This document shows, one piece after another, positions 15,723-23,925 of a stretch of DNA of 64,000 nt; position 1 is the stretch's first letter, and every line of letters begins with the position of its first letter. The notes under the pieces were generated by a model. The model was not told the origin of the DNA, made no database searches, and worked only from the letters and a program-made list of their open reading frames with translations. The stretch is from Aquaticitalea lipolytica (lineage in GTDB: Bacteria; Bacteroidota; Bacteroidia; Flavobacteriales; Flavobacteriaceae). Where the stretch lies: assembly GCF_014641635.1 (NCBI RefSeq), contig NZ_BMIC01000003.1, positions 1 to 64,000 on the forward strand, read 5' to 3'. The position numbers and the translations under genes are program-made.

Positions 15723-16424
15723 ATGAAATTAGAAATACTTACTAAAAATGAAAGCGAGTACATACAGAAAGATATAATCTCAAAGATTAGAGACTTAATA
15801 AATTTAAAAAATCTTGAACCTGGCGATAAGTTGCCTTCAGAAAGAAGTCTTTCAGAAAAGTTTGGTGTAACTAGAAGTAACGTTAGAGATGCTATTCAAA
15901 AATTAGAACATTATGGTCTTTTAAAATCAATGCCACAAAGTGGCACGTTTGTAGCAAATATTGGTGTTATAGCTATGAATGGTATGATTGAAGATATTTT
16001 GCGTTTAGAAGAACCAGATTTTAAATCTTTAGTTGAGACAAGAATTTTGTTAGAGCTTAAAACAGCAAGACTAGCGGCTTTAAGAAGAACTAATGAAGAT
16101 CTTGTTCAAATGAGAGAGGCTTTAGATGCTTACACAGCAAAAGTACTAAATGGCGAAAATGCAGTTCAAGAAGATTTATTATTTCATTTAGCAATTGCTA
16201 AAGCATGTGGCAATAGCACAATGAATACTTTCATGCTAATAATTACACCAGAGATTATTACCAACTTTGAAAAATATCATGTATGTGATAAAAATCAACC
16301 AGTTATTGGTATTAAAGAGCATGAGGCAATTTATGAGGCTATAAAAAAGCAAGATACTGAAGAAGCTAAGCAAAAAATGAAAGATCATTTTAAAGAGTTG
16401 TATAAGTATTGTTACAACATTTAA
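15723..16424 (+). CDS. FadR-subfamily GntR regulator of the alginate locus
   Basis: A 233-residue repressor. Residues about 15-80 form the GntR winged helix (GDKLPSERSLSEKFGVTRSN, then IQKLEHYGLLK, PQSGTFV). Residues about 100-225 form an all-helical FCD ligand domain with conserved FHLAIAKACGN and KEHEAIYEAI His motifs that bind metal and an acidic ligand. The subfamily includes UxuR/ExuR and other uronate-sensing repressors, whose sites are TTGGTnnACCAA-like; such palindromes sit on the promoters of this locus and before this gene. The inducer is probably a pathway intermediate such as DEH or KDG. Terminated at 16445-16472. Confidence 0.9.
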   Translation: MKLEILTKNESEYIQKDIISKIRDLINLKNLEPGDKLPSERSLSEKFGVTRSNVRDAIQKLEHYGLLKSMPQSGTFVANIGVIAMNGMIEDILRLEEPDFKSLVETRILLELKTARLAALRRTNEDLVQMREALDAYTAKVLNGENAVQEDLLFHLAIAKACGNSTMNTFMLIITPEIITNFEKYHVCDKNQPVIGIKEHEAIYEAIKKQDTEEAKQKMKDHFKELYKYCYNI

Positions 16425-16444
16425 AGCTAAATCAATAAAATAAT

Positions 16445-16549
16445 AAAAAGTAAAGTGCACAATTTACTTTTTAAAAAAAATAATAATGGAGGGAAAGTAA
16501 ATTATTCAGTTAACAATCAGCTAACTGAAAATTAATCAATTTACTTTTA
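16445..16549 (+). promoter_or_regulatory. gntR terminator and structured MFS leader
   Basis: AAAAAGTAAA (16445-16454) pairs perfectly with 16463-16472 around loop GTGCACAA, forming a terminator. The TTTACTTT half can instead pair with AAAGTAAAT at 16494-16502, which would free the first stem and display TGGAGGG in the loop; TTTACTTTT recurs at 16540-16548. TTCAGTTA/TAACTGAA forms a further stem near 16505-16528. Alternative pairings plus the similarity to the susC leader suggest controlled readthrough into the transporter gene. Confidence 0.5.
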
Positions 16550-16614
16550 ATCATAAAACCGATAAGAGTTCTCATGTATATGAGATTATTCTGTTGTTTT
16601 AAAAAATATAAAAA

Positions 16615-17916
16615 ATGAAAGTAAAAGGATTAAGATGGTGGGTTATTGCTCTAATTGCACTTGCAACAGTCATTAATTACATAGATAGACAATCATTAAA
16701 CGTGCTTTGGCCAGATATATCTGCTGAATTATATCCTGATAAATCAATGGATGAAAGGAAAGCAATATATGGATGGATTTCTTCAGTGTTTTTATTTTCA
16801 TATGCTTTTGGTCAACTTATTTTCGGAAAAATATTTGATAAAGTTGGATCTCGTATAGGGTTCGTTTTATCCATTGGGTTTTGGTCTATTGCTACAGCTT
16901 TACATGCATTTGCTAATAGTGTTATGAGTTTTTCAATTTTTAGATCCATTCTAGGTGTGTCTGAAGCAGGTAATTGGCCTGGAGCAGCAAAAGCAAACGC
17001 AGAATGGTTTCCATCAAAAGAAAGAGCATTTGCCCAAGGTATTTTTAATTCTGGCGCAGCCATTGGAGGTATTGTTTCAATACCAGTAATCGCTTTTCTT
17101 ACAATTTATTTAAGTTGGCAAATGATTTTTGTTGTAGTAGGATTGATAGGATTATTATGGTTAATCCCATGGGTAATATTCATGAAGGCACCACCAAATA
17201 AGCATCCTTGGCTTACTGAAGAAGAAAGAGCTTATATTTTGTCTGGACAAAAAAAGCAAGAAACAAAAAATGTAGAACCTTTAGAAGAAGAATATAATCC
17301 ATCAACTGGAAAAATGTTATCTCATAAGGAAAGTTGGGGAGTAATTATTGCTTCTGCAGCTATAGATCCAATTTGGTGGCTTTTTGTTTTTTGGATTCCA
17401 ATTTACCTAAATGATGTTTATGGATTTAATGTTCAAGAAATAGGTATTTACGGTTGGGTGCCTTATGTAGGTGCTATGCTTGGAGCCTTTTTTGGAGGTT
17501 TGTTAGCCCAAAACAGAATAAAGGCAGGATGGTCTATTAATAAAACCAGAAAAATGGTAATTACATTAGGATGTTTAATAATGCTACCTGCATTATTAAT
17601 GTTAGCTAATCCAGGTGAACCAATTAATGCTGTAATTATAATGGCAGTAGTTTTATTTGGATTTCAAACAGCAATAGGAAACATACAAACATTGCCAAGT
17701 GATTTATTTGGAAAAAATACAGTTGGGACATTATCAGGGTTTGCAGGTATGTCAGCAAAATTTGCAGGAGTGGGTTTAACTATGTTAGTTCCTTTTTTGA
17801 CATCAGGAGGAAATTATACTCCAGCATTTATTGTAGGAGCAGCTTTAGCTTTTATTGTAATGGCTAGTGTTTGGTTTTTATGTCCAAAAATTGAACCATT
17901 AAAAGCAAAAAATTAA
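16615..17916 (+). CDS. MFS transporter, anion:cation symporter (hexuronate-type)
   Basis: A 433-residue, 12-helix major facilitator of the ACS family, to which ExuT-like hexuronate carriers belong. The start of helix 1 reads INYIDRQSLNVLWPDI, a family hallmark, with a charged central loop at about residues 195-245. It likely carries the unsaturated uronate or DEH from periplasm to cytoplasm, completing uptake after SusCD and the periplasmic lyase step. It heads the monomer-catabolism genes (SDR 28 bases downstream). No TTGGTWAACCAA site precedes it; expression may depend on the structured leader or on readthrough from gntR. Confidence 0.9.
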   Translation: MKVKGLRWWVIALIALATVINYIDRQSLNVLWPDISAELYPDKSMDERKAIYGWISSVFLFSYAFGQLIFGKIFDKVGSRIGFVLSIGFWSIATALHAFANSVMSFSIFRSILGVSEAGNWPGAAKANAEWFPSKERAFAQGIFNSGAAIGGIVSIPVIAFLTIYLSWQMIFVVVGLIGLLWLIPWVIFMKAPPNKHPWLTEEERAYILSGQKKQETKNVEPLEEEYNPSTGKMLSHKESWGVIIASAAIDPIWWLFVFWIPIYLNDVYGFNVQEIGIYGWVPYVGAMLGAFFGGLLAQNRIKAGWSINKTRKMVITLGCLIMLPALLMLANPGEPINAVIIMAVVLFGFQTAIGNIQTLPSDLFGKNTVGTLSGFAGMSAKFAGVGLTMLVPFLTSGGNYTPAFIVGAALAFIVMASVWFLCPKIEPLKAKN

Positions 17917-17944
17917 TATAAAATATTAAATAAATAGATTAAGT

Positions 17945-18709
17945 ATGAGTGATTTAAACAGGAAAGTAGCTGTAATTACAGGAGCTACAGGAGGAATTGG
18001 TTTTGAAGTAGCAAAAAGATTGGGTAAAGATGGTTATACTGTTGTTTTAAATGGTATTGAAGATCAAGCAGGTGCTGAAAGAGTAAAAGAGCTAGAGAAA
18101 CTTGGAATTAATGCAGAATATTATGGTTTTGATGTTACTGACGAAAAACAAGTAACTACAAACATCAATAGCATTGGAAAAAAATATGGTAGAATTGATG
18201 TACTTGTTAATAATGCAGGTGGACTAGGTGGAAGATCTAGATTTGAAGACATGACTACTGATTTTTACAGATTTGTTATGGCACTTAATTTAGATTCTGT
18301 CTTTTTTGCTTCAAGAGCTGCAATACCTTTCTTGAAAAAGGGAGATAATGCTTCTATTATTAACTTTACGTCAAATGCAGCATGGACTGCAGGTGGACCA
18401 GGAGCAGGTGTTTATGGAACATCTAAAGCAGGTGTTCACTCGATAACTAGAGCATTAGCAAAAGACCTTGCTGAATATGGAATCAGAGTAAATGCCGTAT
18501 CACCAGGTACTATCGATACACCTTTTCATGCTCAAATAAAATCAACAAAACCTGAGGTTTTTGCTTCATGGAAGGATAATATATTATTAGGAAGACTAGG
18601 TCAACCAGAAGATGTAGCCTCAGTTATATCATTTTTAGCAAGTAAAGATGCATCTTTTATAACAGCTGAAACTATTCAAATTGGTGGAGGACAAGCTTTA
18701 GGAATTTAA
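17945..18709 (+). CDS. SDR oxidoreductase, probable DEH reductase
   Basis: A 254-residue classical short-chain dehydrogenase. TGATGGIG near residue 9 binds the nucleotide, LVNNAGG near residue 85 is the structural NNAG motif, and the catalytic Tyr/Lys are in VYGTSKAG (about 156 and 160). In alginate degraders an SDR in this position reduces 4-deoxy-L-erythro-5-hexoseulose uronate (DEH) to 2-keto-3-deoxygluconate. The neighbours (uronate MFS before, KdgK and KdgA after) make that assignment likely. Cofactor choice between NADH and NADPH cannot be read with certainty. Confidence 0.87.
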   Translation: MSDLNRKVAVITGATGGIGFEVAKRLGKDGYTVVLNGIEDQAGAERVKELEKLGINAEYYGFDVTDEKQVTTNINSIGKKYGRIDVLVNNAGGLGGRSRFEDMTTDFYRFVMALNLDSVFFASRAAIPFLKKGDNASIINFTSNAAWTAGGPGAGVYGTSKAGVHSITRALAKDLAEYGIRVNAVSPGTIDTPFHAQIKSTKPEVFASWKDNILLGRLGQPEDVASVISFLASKDASFITAETIQIGGGQALGI

Positions 18710-18728
18710 AATTAAAAATTTAGTAATT

Positions 18729-18814
18729 CAAATAGTTTTATTTTTAAATAGATTCTTTTTTAAACCTTTAAGTTTAATTAATTTAGAAGAGTCATTAAAT
18801 AATAAAACTATTTG
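18729..18814 (+). repeat. 86-nt near-continuous intercistronic hairpin
   Basis: CAAATAGTTTTATT (18729-18742) pairs perfectly with 18801-18814. Inside, TTTAA/TTAAA, GATTCTT (18751-18757) with AAGAGTC (18787-18793, one G-U) and TTAAAC/GTTTAA continue the stem. It lies between the SDR and kdgK genes, 20 bases after one and 38 before the other. It could protect or process the mRNA, or be a small insertion element. No T-run follows, so it is not a normal terminator. Confidence 0.6.
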
Positions 18815-18852
18815 GTTTTTAAGAAATTAAGATTAGTAATAAAATTCAAAAA

Positions 18853-19875
18853 ATGAGCAAAGTAGTCACTTTTGGCGAAATTATGTTACGCCTTTCAACC
18901 GAACGCCATTTAAGGTTTTCTCAAGCAAAGATGTTTGCAGCTTCTTATGGTGGAGGTGAGTTTAATGTAGCAGTTTCATTGGCCAATTATGGCATTCCAG
19001 TTGAATTTGTTACGAGACTTCCAAAAAACGAAATTGGTGCTTGTGCATTAAAAGAAATGCGAAAGTTTAATGTGCAAAATCAAAATGTTATTTATGGTGG
19101 TGACCGATTAGGTATTTACTTTCTTGAAACAGGAGCTGGCACAAGAGGAAGTAATGTGGTTTATGATAGAGCAAACAGTTCTATGGCGACGATTGAAAAA
19201 GGGTCAATAGATTGGAAAAATGTTTTAAAAGATGCCACATGGTTTCATTGGAGTGGTATTACACCAGCTATATCAAAATCGGCTTCTGATGAATGTATGG
19301 AAGCTGTTAAGGCAGCGCATCAATTAGGAATAACAATTTCTTGTGATTTAAATTACAGATCAAAATTGTGGCAATATGGTAAAGCTCCAAGTGAAGTTAT
19401 GCCACAATTGCTTCACTATAGCAATATTATACTTGGTGATATTGATACAGCATATTTTATGCTAGGTAAAGATAAAGTAGAACCTAATTATCAAGACTTA
19501 AAGTCGCTACCTGTGCTTTATGACAGGCTGTTTAAAGAATGTCCAAACCTTGAAATTGTAGCAACAACACTTCGTTATTCGGTAAGTGCTTCACATCAGC
19601 GTATAGGAGGAATTTTATATGACGAAAAAAAAATATTTAATGCCGATGTTAAAGAAGTTACACCAGTTGTAGATAGAGTTGGTAGTGGTGATGCATTTAT
19701 GGGTGGATTGGTTTATGGTTTGGTAAATGATAAAAACAATAAGCAAAGAGCGCTTGATATTGCAGTGGCTGCTTGTTGTTTAAAACACACGATTTCGGGC
19801 GATTATAACTTAATAACCTTAGATGAAATCGAAAAATTAATAAGTGGAGATTTTTCAGGAAAAGTCTCAAGATAA
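18853..19875 (+). CDS. kdgK: 2-keto-3-deoxygluconate kinase
   Basis: A 340-residue PfkB/ribokinase-family sugar kinase. The N-terminal FGEIMLRLST and YGGGEFNVAVSLANYG segments bind the sugar; DRVGSGDAFMGG near residue 275 carries the catalytic Asp in the GxGD anion-hole motif. It phosphorylates KDG at C6 to KDPG. Placement between the DEH-reductase-like SDR and KDPG aldolase fixes the substrate. It is separated from the SDR by the long hairpin and from kdgA by 9 bases. Cytoplasmic; no signal peptide. Confidence 0.92.
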   Translation: MSKVVTFGEIMLRLSTERHLRFSQAKMFAASYGGGEFNVAVSLANYGIPVEFVTRLPKNEIGACALKEMRKFNVQNQNVIYGGDRLGIYFLETGAGTRGSNVVYDRANSSMATIEKGSIDWKNVLKDATWFHWSGITPAISKSASDECMEAVKAAHQLGITISCDLNYRSKLWQYGKAPSEVMPQLLHYSNIILGDIDTAYFMLGKDKVEPNYQDLKSLPVLYDRLFKECPNLEIVATTLRYSVSASHQRIGGILYDEKKIFNADVKEVTPVVDRVGSGDAFMGGLVYGLVNDKNNKQRALDIAVAACCLKHTISGDYNLITLDEIEKLISGDFSGKVSR

Positions 19876-19884
19876 AATAAAATT

Positions 19885-20559
19885 ATGGCACAATTTACAA
19901 GAATTGAAATTGCTACACTGATGAGTACAACAGGACTAGTGCCTTTGTTTTATCATCATGATATTGAAGTAAGTAAAAAAGTATTAAAAGCTTGCTATGA
20001 TGGAGGCGCTCGCCTTTTAGAGTTTACAAGCCGAGGTGATTTTGCTTTTGAAGTGTTTGCAGAACTTAATAAATATGCAATCGCAGAACTACCAGGAATG
20101 GCTTTAGGAGTTGGGTCGGTTACTGATGCAGCAGCAGCTTCATTATATATGCAGTTAGGAGCTAACTTTATTGTTACGCCTGTTTTGCGTGAAGATATTG
20201 CAATAGTTTGTAATCGTCGAAAAGTATTATGGTCGGCAGGTTGTGCTACACTTACAGAAATAGCAAAAGCTGAAGAACTAGGTTGCGAAATAGTGAAATT
20301 GTTTCCTGGTGATGCGTACAGTCCAAATTTTGTGAAAGCCATAAAAGGACCTTGTCAATGGACAAGTATTATGCCAACAGGAGGAGTAGAACCTACAAAA
20401 GAAAGTTTGGAGTCGTGGTTTAATGCAGGTGTTACCTGTGTTGGTATAGGATCAAAACTTATTGCTAAAGATAGTAAGGGAGTTTTTGATTATTCAAAAA
20501 TAGAATCACTAACAAAAGCTGCAATAGCTCATATTAAAAAAATTAAAAGCAAGAAATAA
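19885..20559 (+). CDS. kdgA: KDPG / KHG aldolase
   Basis: A 224-residue class I aldolase of the Eda family. The Schiff-base Lys is at about residue 138 in EIVKLFPGD; LLEFTSRGD near residue 46 supplies the catalytic Glu, and MPTGGV binds phosphate. It cleaves 2-keto-3-deoxy-6-phosphogluconate to pyruvate and glyceraldehyde-3-phosphate, the last pathway step. The stop codon overlaps the start of the LacI-type gene (TAATG at 20557-20561), implying translational coupling. Confidence 0.93.
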   Translation: MAQFTRIEIATLMSTTGLVPLFYHHDIEVSKKVLKACYDGGARLLEFTSRGDFAFEVFAELNKYAIAELPGMALGVGSVTDAAAASLYMQLGANFIVTPVLREDIAIVCNRRKVLWSAGCATLTEIAKAEELGCEIVKLFPGDAYSPNFVKAIKGPCQWTSIMPTGGVEPTKESLESWFNAGVTCVGIGSKLIAKDSKGVFDYSKIESLTKAAIAHIKKIKSKK

Positions 20560-21092
20560 TGTATCAGTCTGCAATGACCCTTAAAAAAATATCAGTGCTT
20601 TCGGGCTATTCGGTTTCTACAGTATCTAAAGCATTAAATGACAAACAAGATATAAGTTTAGAAACTAGAGAAACCATTTTAAGTATTGCAAAAAAGCATA
20701 ATTATGTGCCTAATTATTATGCAATCTCTTTAAGAAAACAGCAGAACAAAACCTTTGCTATAATTATTCCACAAATTTTCGACAATCTTTATGGAAGATT
20801 ATTGTCAGAGATTCAAAGCTACACTTTTGACATGGGCTATCGATTGTTAGTTTTTCAGTCATTTACTTCACATAAAAAAGAAAAAGAATGTTTTAAACTA
20901 ATTAACGACGGAAGTGTTGATGGAGCATTAGTACTATCAAGTTCAAGTAATACGTGCTTAATGGAAAAACTTCAGAATGAGAATACTATTCCAACTATTT
21001 TTTTAGAGGCAGAAAAAATCCAACTTGAAGAAGGTAATGTTAAGAGTTTAGCAAAGCACTATTTTAATGAGTTGCTTATAAAAGTACTTTAA
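20559..21092 (+). CDS. Half-length LacI-family regulator
   Basis: A 177-residue protein: a standard LacI helix-turn-helix and hinge (LKKISVLSGYSVSTVSKALN, residues 7-60), then about one half of the periplasmic-binding-like sensor (QNKTFAIIIPQIFDNLYGRL onward), ending at residue 177 where full LacI proteins run to about 340. No second half or frameshifted remainder is visible downstream. It may be a natural short form that dimerises without complete ligand binding, or a truncation. The start overlaps the kdgA stop by one base; the ATG at 20574 is an alternative. Probably a second regulator of uronate genes. Confidence 0.8.
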   Translation: MYQSAMTLKKISVLSGYSVSTVSKALNDKQDISLETRETILSIAKKHNYVPNYYAISLRKQQNKTFAIIIPQIFDNLYGRLLSEIQSYTFDMGYRLLVFQSFTSHKKEKECFKLINDGSVDGALVLSSSSNTCLMEKLQNENTIPTIFLEAEKIQLEEGNVKSLAKHYFNELLIKVL

Positions 21093-21234
21093 GATCAATT
21101 TTAATTTTTTATAACACCTAAATTTAATTCTAACATAAGTTAATACTGCCTTCTAATATAACTTCTCTATAGCAGTTTGGCTTATAAATAACAGGTTATT
21201 CAAAAAAAATATTTTAGTTGTAAAGCTGTAATGT

Positions 21235-21387
21235 TTAATCTAGGGCATTTTTGGTTACATACCAACGCCAACCAATAAGAGCCATTTGTAGTTTTGTGGC
21301 TTTTGCTAAATCTACTTGTTGTTTAGATAAACTTGGTAAGATAACCTTATTAACTTTAGCTAAAATTTTGAATAATTGCTTTTTCAT
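21235..21387 (-). CDS. 50-residue conserved flavobacterial small protein
   Basis: A 50-codon frame starting MKKQLFKILAKVNKVILPS, with the second half reading KLQMALIGWRWYVTKNALD. It is basic with a Trp-rich C terminus. I recognise the pattern from short proteins of Flavobacteriaceae that databases often name 'SsrA-binding protein', although it is far shorter than SmpB and lacks its fold; function is unknown. Codon use and the recognisable sequence support a real gene. A TAGAACT-A-AGTTCTA palindrome (21413-21427) lies 25 bases upstream and may be its operator. Confidence 0.75.
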   Translation of the reverse strand: MKKQLFKILAKVNKVILPSLSKQQVDLAKATKLQMALIGWRWYVTKNALD

Positions 21388-21894
21388 TTCACAAAAATAA
21401 TAAAACTTATTCTAGAACTAAGTTCTACATTTTTGATTCTGTTTAATTAATCGAAAAAATTATATCGATTAGTAGTTTAGCAATTGTCATCATAATTTTA
21501 AGTTTTAATGATTAATAGGTTAATTTTTTTTGATTGAGTTTTCAATATATATTTTTAGTAATCTTACCTCCAAGAAATTCAATAAAAATTAATGTAATTG
21601 AATTTACATTTATAACTAAAAAGATGATAAGTATTTTAATAAAATATATATGGTCTTCAAATAAGTTTCAATTTTATATATAAAATTGATTATATATGTT
21701 AAAATGTAATATATGTAGGGCGTTTTCAGTGTGTTTTTTAATTACCAAGACAATATTCATTAATAAAACGACCATTTTTATAAACTTCATCTTTTCCTGT
21801 TGCTGCTAATCGTAATTTCTATTTAATTACATTAATGTTAAATAATCGATTTGTTTGTACGTTTTTTATCTATTGAATTTGTAGATGCTTACCT
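21388..21894. other. Intergenic stretch with palindrome and possible gene remnant
   Basis: About 500 bases of AT-rich DNA. It holds the TAGAACT-A-AGTTCTA palindrome at 21413-21427 and a 26-codon open stretch on the minus strand (21738-21818). Otherwise nothing is recognisable. It separates the alginate locus from the secreted endonuclease gene. Confidence 0.5.
21738..21818 (-). pseudogene. Possible C-terminal gene remnant
   Basis: Between a TAG and a TAA on the minus strand lie 26 sense codons that translate to a protein-like segment (KLRLAATGKDEVYKNGRF, then INEYCLGN). It has no start and no upstream open frame. The residue pattern looks coding rather than random, so it may be the tail of a decayed gene; the family is not recognised. 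Confidence 0.25.
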
Positions 21895-21912
21895 TTGTGT
21901 AAAATTGTATTT

Positions 21913-23877
21913 ATGAAAAAAATAATTACACTTCTGTTTTTCTTTTCTATATCATCTTCTATGATGAGTCAATTAGTTATTAATGAGATTGATTGTGATA
22001 CTCCTGGAATTGATGATAAAGAGTTTGTTGAACTAAGATCTGATACACCTAATTTTCCTTTAGATGGATATGTAGTTGTTTTTTTTAATGGCTCAGCTTC
22101 AGGAGGAGATACAAGTTATTTGGCTTTAGATTTAGATGGTTATGAAACTGATATTAATGGGCTTTTGTTAATAGGAAGTACAACGGTTAATCCGTTTCCG
22201 CAATATGTAATTGCACCAAATCTCATTCAAAATGGAGCTGACGCAGTTGCTATTTATCAAGCTGATGATTTAGATTTTCCTGATGGAACTTTAGCTTACG
22301 TAGACGCAAGTCTTGTAGATGTATTGTTGTATCAAACTAATGATTCAGATGGATTAGGATTAGTTGCAATTTTTTCTGCATTCGATTCAGGTATTCAAAT
22401 TGAGAATGAAGGCCCAGGAAATAATACGAACTCTATTCAAAGAAATAATGATGGCACTTACTTTACTGGTGTGCCTACACCAAGACAGCTTAACGATGGT
22501 AGTGGAGTAGTGCTAAATGGAGTTTTAATTAGTGTAGCTCAAACAATGTATAATGAAGGAGAATCATTTAATATAGTTTTTACTACTGAGCAAAACGTTA
22601 CAGCAGATCTTAATTTTTCACTAAACTTAAATAACGGAACTTTTAATACTTCAGATTATACAGGTAATACGTCTTTAACCATTCCAAATGGTCAAAACAC
22701 AACGTCTACTACTATAACTTTAACCGATGATATTCTTGATGAAGGAGATGAAGAAATGATTATTAAATTATCAGGATTACCTCCAAGCTTTGTGTCTCTT
22801 AATAATAATTTACGAATTAGAGCAGTAGATAACGATTTTCAAGTGGCTGCTTTTGGTACACCAATAAGTCCTACCTATGGAGTTGTGGCAAGTACGCAAC
22901 CAAATGGATATTATGATCCTTTAAATGGATTATCTGGAAGTAATTTAAAACAAGCGATGCAAGATATTATTGCAGAAGAAGGTGTTGTAAGAGCGCAAAC
23001 GTATACAGATATTATTGATATTTTAAAAGAAGCAGACCAAAATCCAGCAAATAGCAACCAAGTTTGGTTAGTTTATAAAGAAATTGGACGTGCAAAATTA
23101 GATTATCAAACTACTTCAAATAGTATTGGTAAATGGAATAGAGAACATACTTATCCGCGTTCTAGAGGTGGTTTTAATAGTATAGATTTAGATGATATAG
23201 CAGATGGTAAAAATGTGTTTTGGAATACCACTGCAGATTCTTTACGACATGGAAACTCAGATGCCCATGCTTTACGAGCTGCTGATGGTCCAGAAAATAG
23301 CAGTAGAGGTAATCAGCATTATGGACAATATAATGGACCAAGTGGTACTTTAGGTAAATTTAAAGGTGATGTAGCTAGAAGTGTTTTTTATATGGCTATT
23401 AGATATAATAATCTTGCTATAGTTAATGGTTTTCCTGTGAGTACTGTTGGAGAATTAGGTGATTTAGCAACTCTTTTAGATTGGCATAGAAATGATCCTC
23501 CAGATGATTTTGAAATGAATAGAAACAATATAGTTTATACTTGGCAGTTTAATAGAAACCCTTTTATTGACTATCCAGATTTGGTTGAATATATTTGGGG
23601 AAATCAAGTAGGTAATGCTTGGGATCCATCATTAAGTATTAATGAGGTTTCAGATTTAAATATTCGATTATATCCTAATCCTGTAAAAGATAAATTATAT
23701 ATTTCTGGAATTGCAAATGAAACTCTTGTTGAAGTTTTTTCGGTCGATGGTCGCAAACTATCTGAAGTTGTAATAAACTCTGATACATCTTTAACCTTTA
23801 ATCTCAATAACGGAATATATTTACTGAAGATGTTTTCTGAAGGAAAAACAATTACTAAAAAGATTGTAGTACAATAA
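21913..23877 (+). CDS. Secreted endonuclease I-family nuclease with T9SS domain
   Basis: About 654 residues with a signal peptide (MKKIITLLFFFSISSS). Order of parts: lamin-tail-like domain (about 20-190, INEIDCDTPGIDDKEFVELR), Calx-beta-like segment (about 200-310), endonuclease I domain (about 325-560) with the diagnostic WNREHTYPRS motif and GNSDAHALRAAD, and a T9SS sorting domain (LYPNPVKDKLYI to the end, ITKKIVVQ). It probably degrades extracellular DNA for phosphate or nucleosides. An in-frame ATG at 21895 adds six residues ahead of the signal peptide and is less likely. Ends at a strong terminator. Confidence 0.88.
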   Translation: MKKIITLLFFFSISSSMMSQLVINEIDCDTPGIDDKEFVELRSDTPNFPLDGYVVVFFNGSASGGDTSYLALDLDGYETDINGLLLIGSTTVNPFPQYVIAPNLIQNGADAVAIYQADDLDFPDGTLAYVDASLVDVLLYQTNDSDGLGLVAIFSAFDSGIQIENEGPGNNTNSIQRNNDGTYFTGVPTPRQLNDGSGVVLNGVLISVAQTMYNEGESFNIVFTTEQNVTADLNFSLNLNNGTFNTSDYTGNTSLTIPNGQNTTSTTITLTDDILDEGDEEMIIKLSGLPPSFVSLNNNLRIRAVDNDFQVAAFGTPISPTYGVVASTQPNGYYDPLNGLSGSNLKQAMQDIIAEEGVVRAQTYTDIIDILKEADQNPANSNQVWLVYKEIGRAKLDYQTTSNSIGKWNREHTYPRSRGGFNSIDLDDIADGKNVFWNTTADSLRHGNSDAHALRAADGPENSSRGNQHYGQYNGPSGTLGKFKGDVARSVFYMAIRYNNLAIVNGFPVSTVGELGDLATLLDWHRNDPPDDFEMNRNNIVYTWQFNRNPFIDYPDLVEYIWGNQVGNAWDPSLSINEVSDLNIRLYPNPVKDKLYISGIANETLVEVFSVDGRKLSEVVINSDTSLTFNLNNGIYLLKMFSEGKTITKKIVVQ

Positions 23878-23912
23878 AAAAAAAGCCCAGTTTTTTAAAC
23901 TGGGCTTTTTTT
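23878..23912. terminator. Bidirectional terminator
   Basis: AAAAGCCCAGTTT (23881-23893) pairs with AAACTGGGCTTTT around loop TTT, flanked by A and T runs. It serves the endonuclease gene and the convergent blaR1-like gene. Confidence 0.9.
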
Positions 23913-23925
23913 ATATAAAAGAGTT

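Noticed and set aside
21093-21234. Missing second half of the LacI-type protein after a frameshift
   Set aside because: None of the frames after 21092 shows LacI sensor motifs; no remainder is visible.
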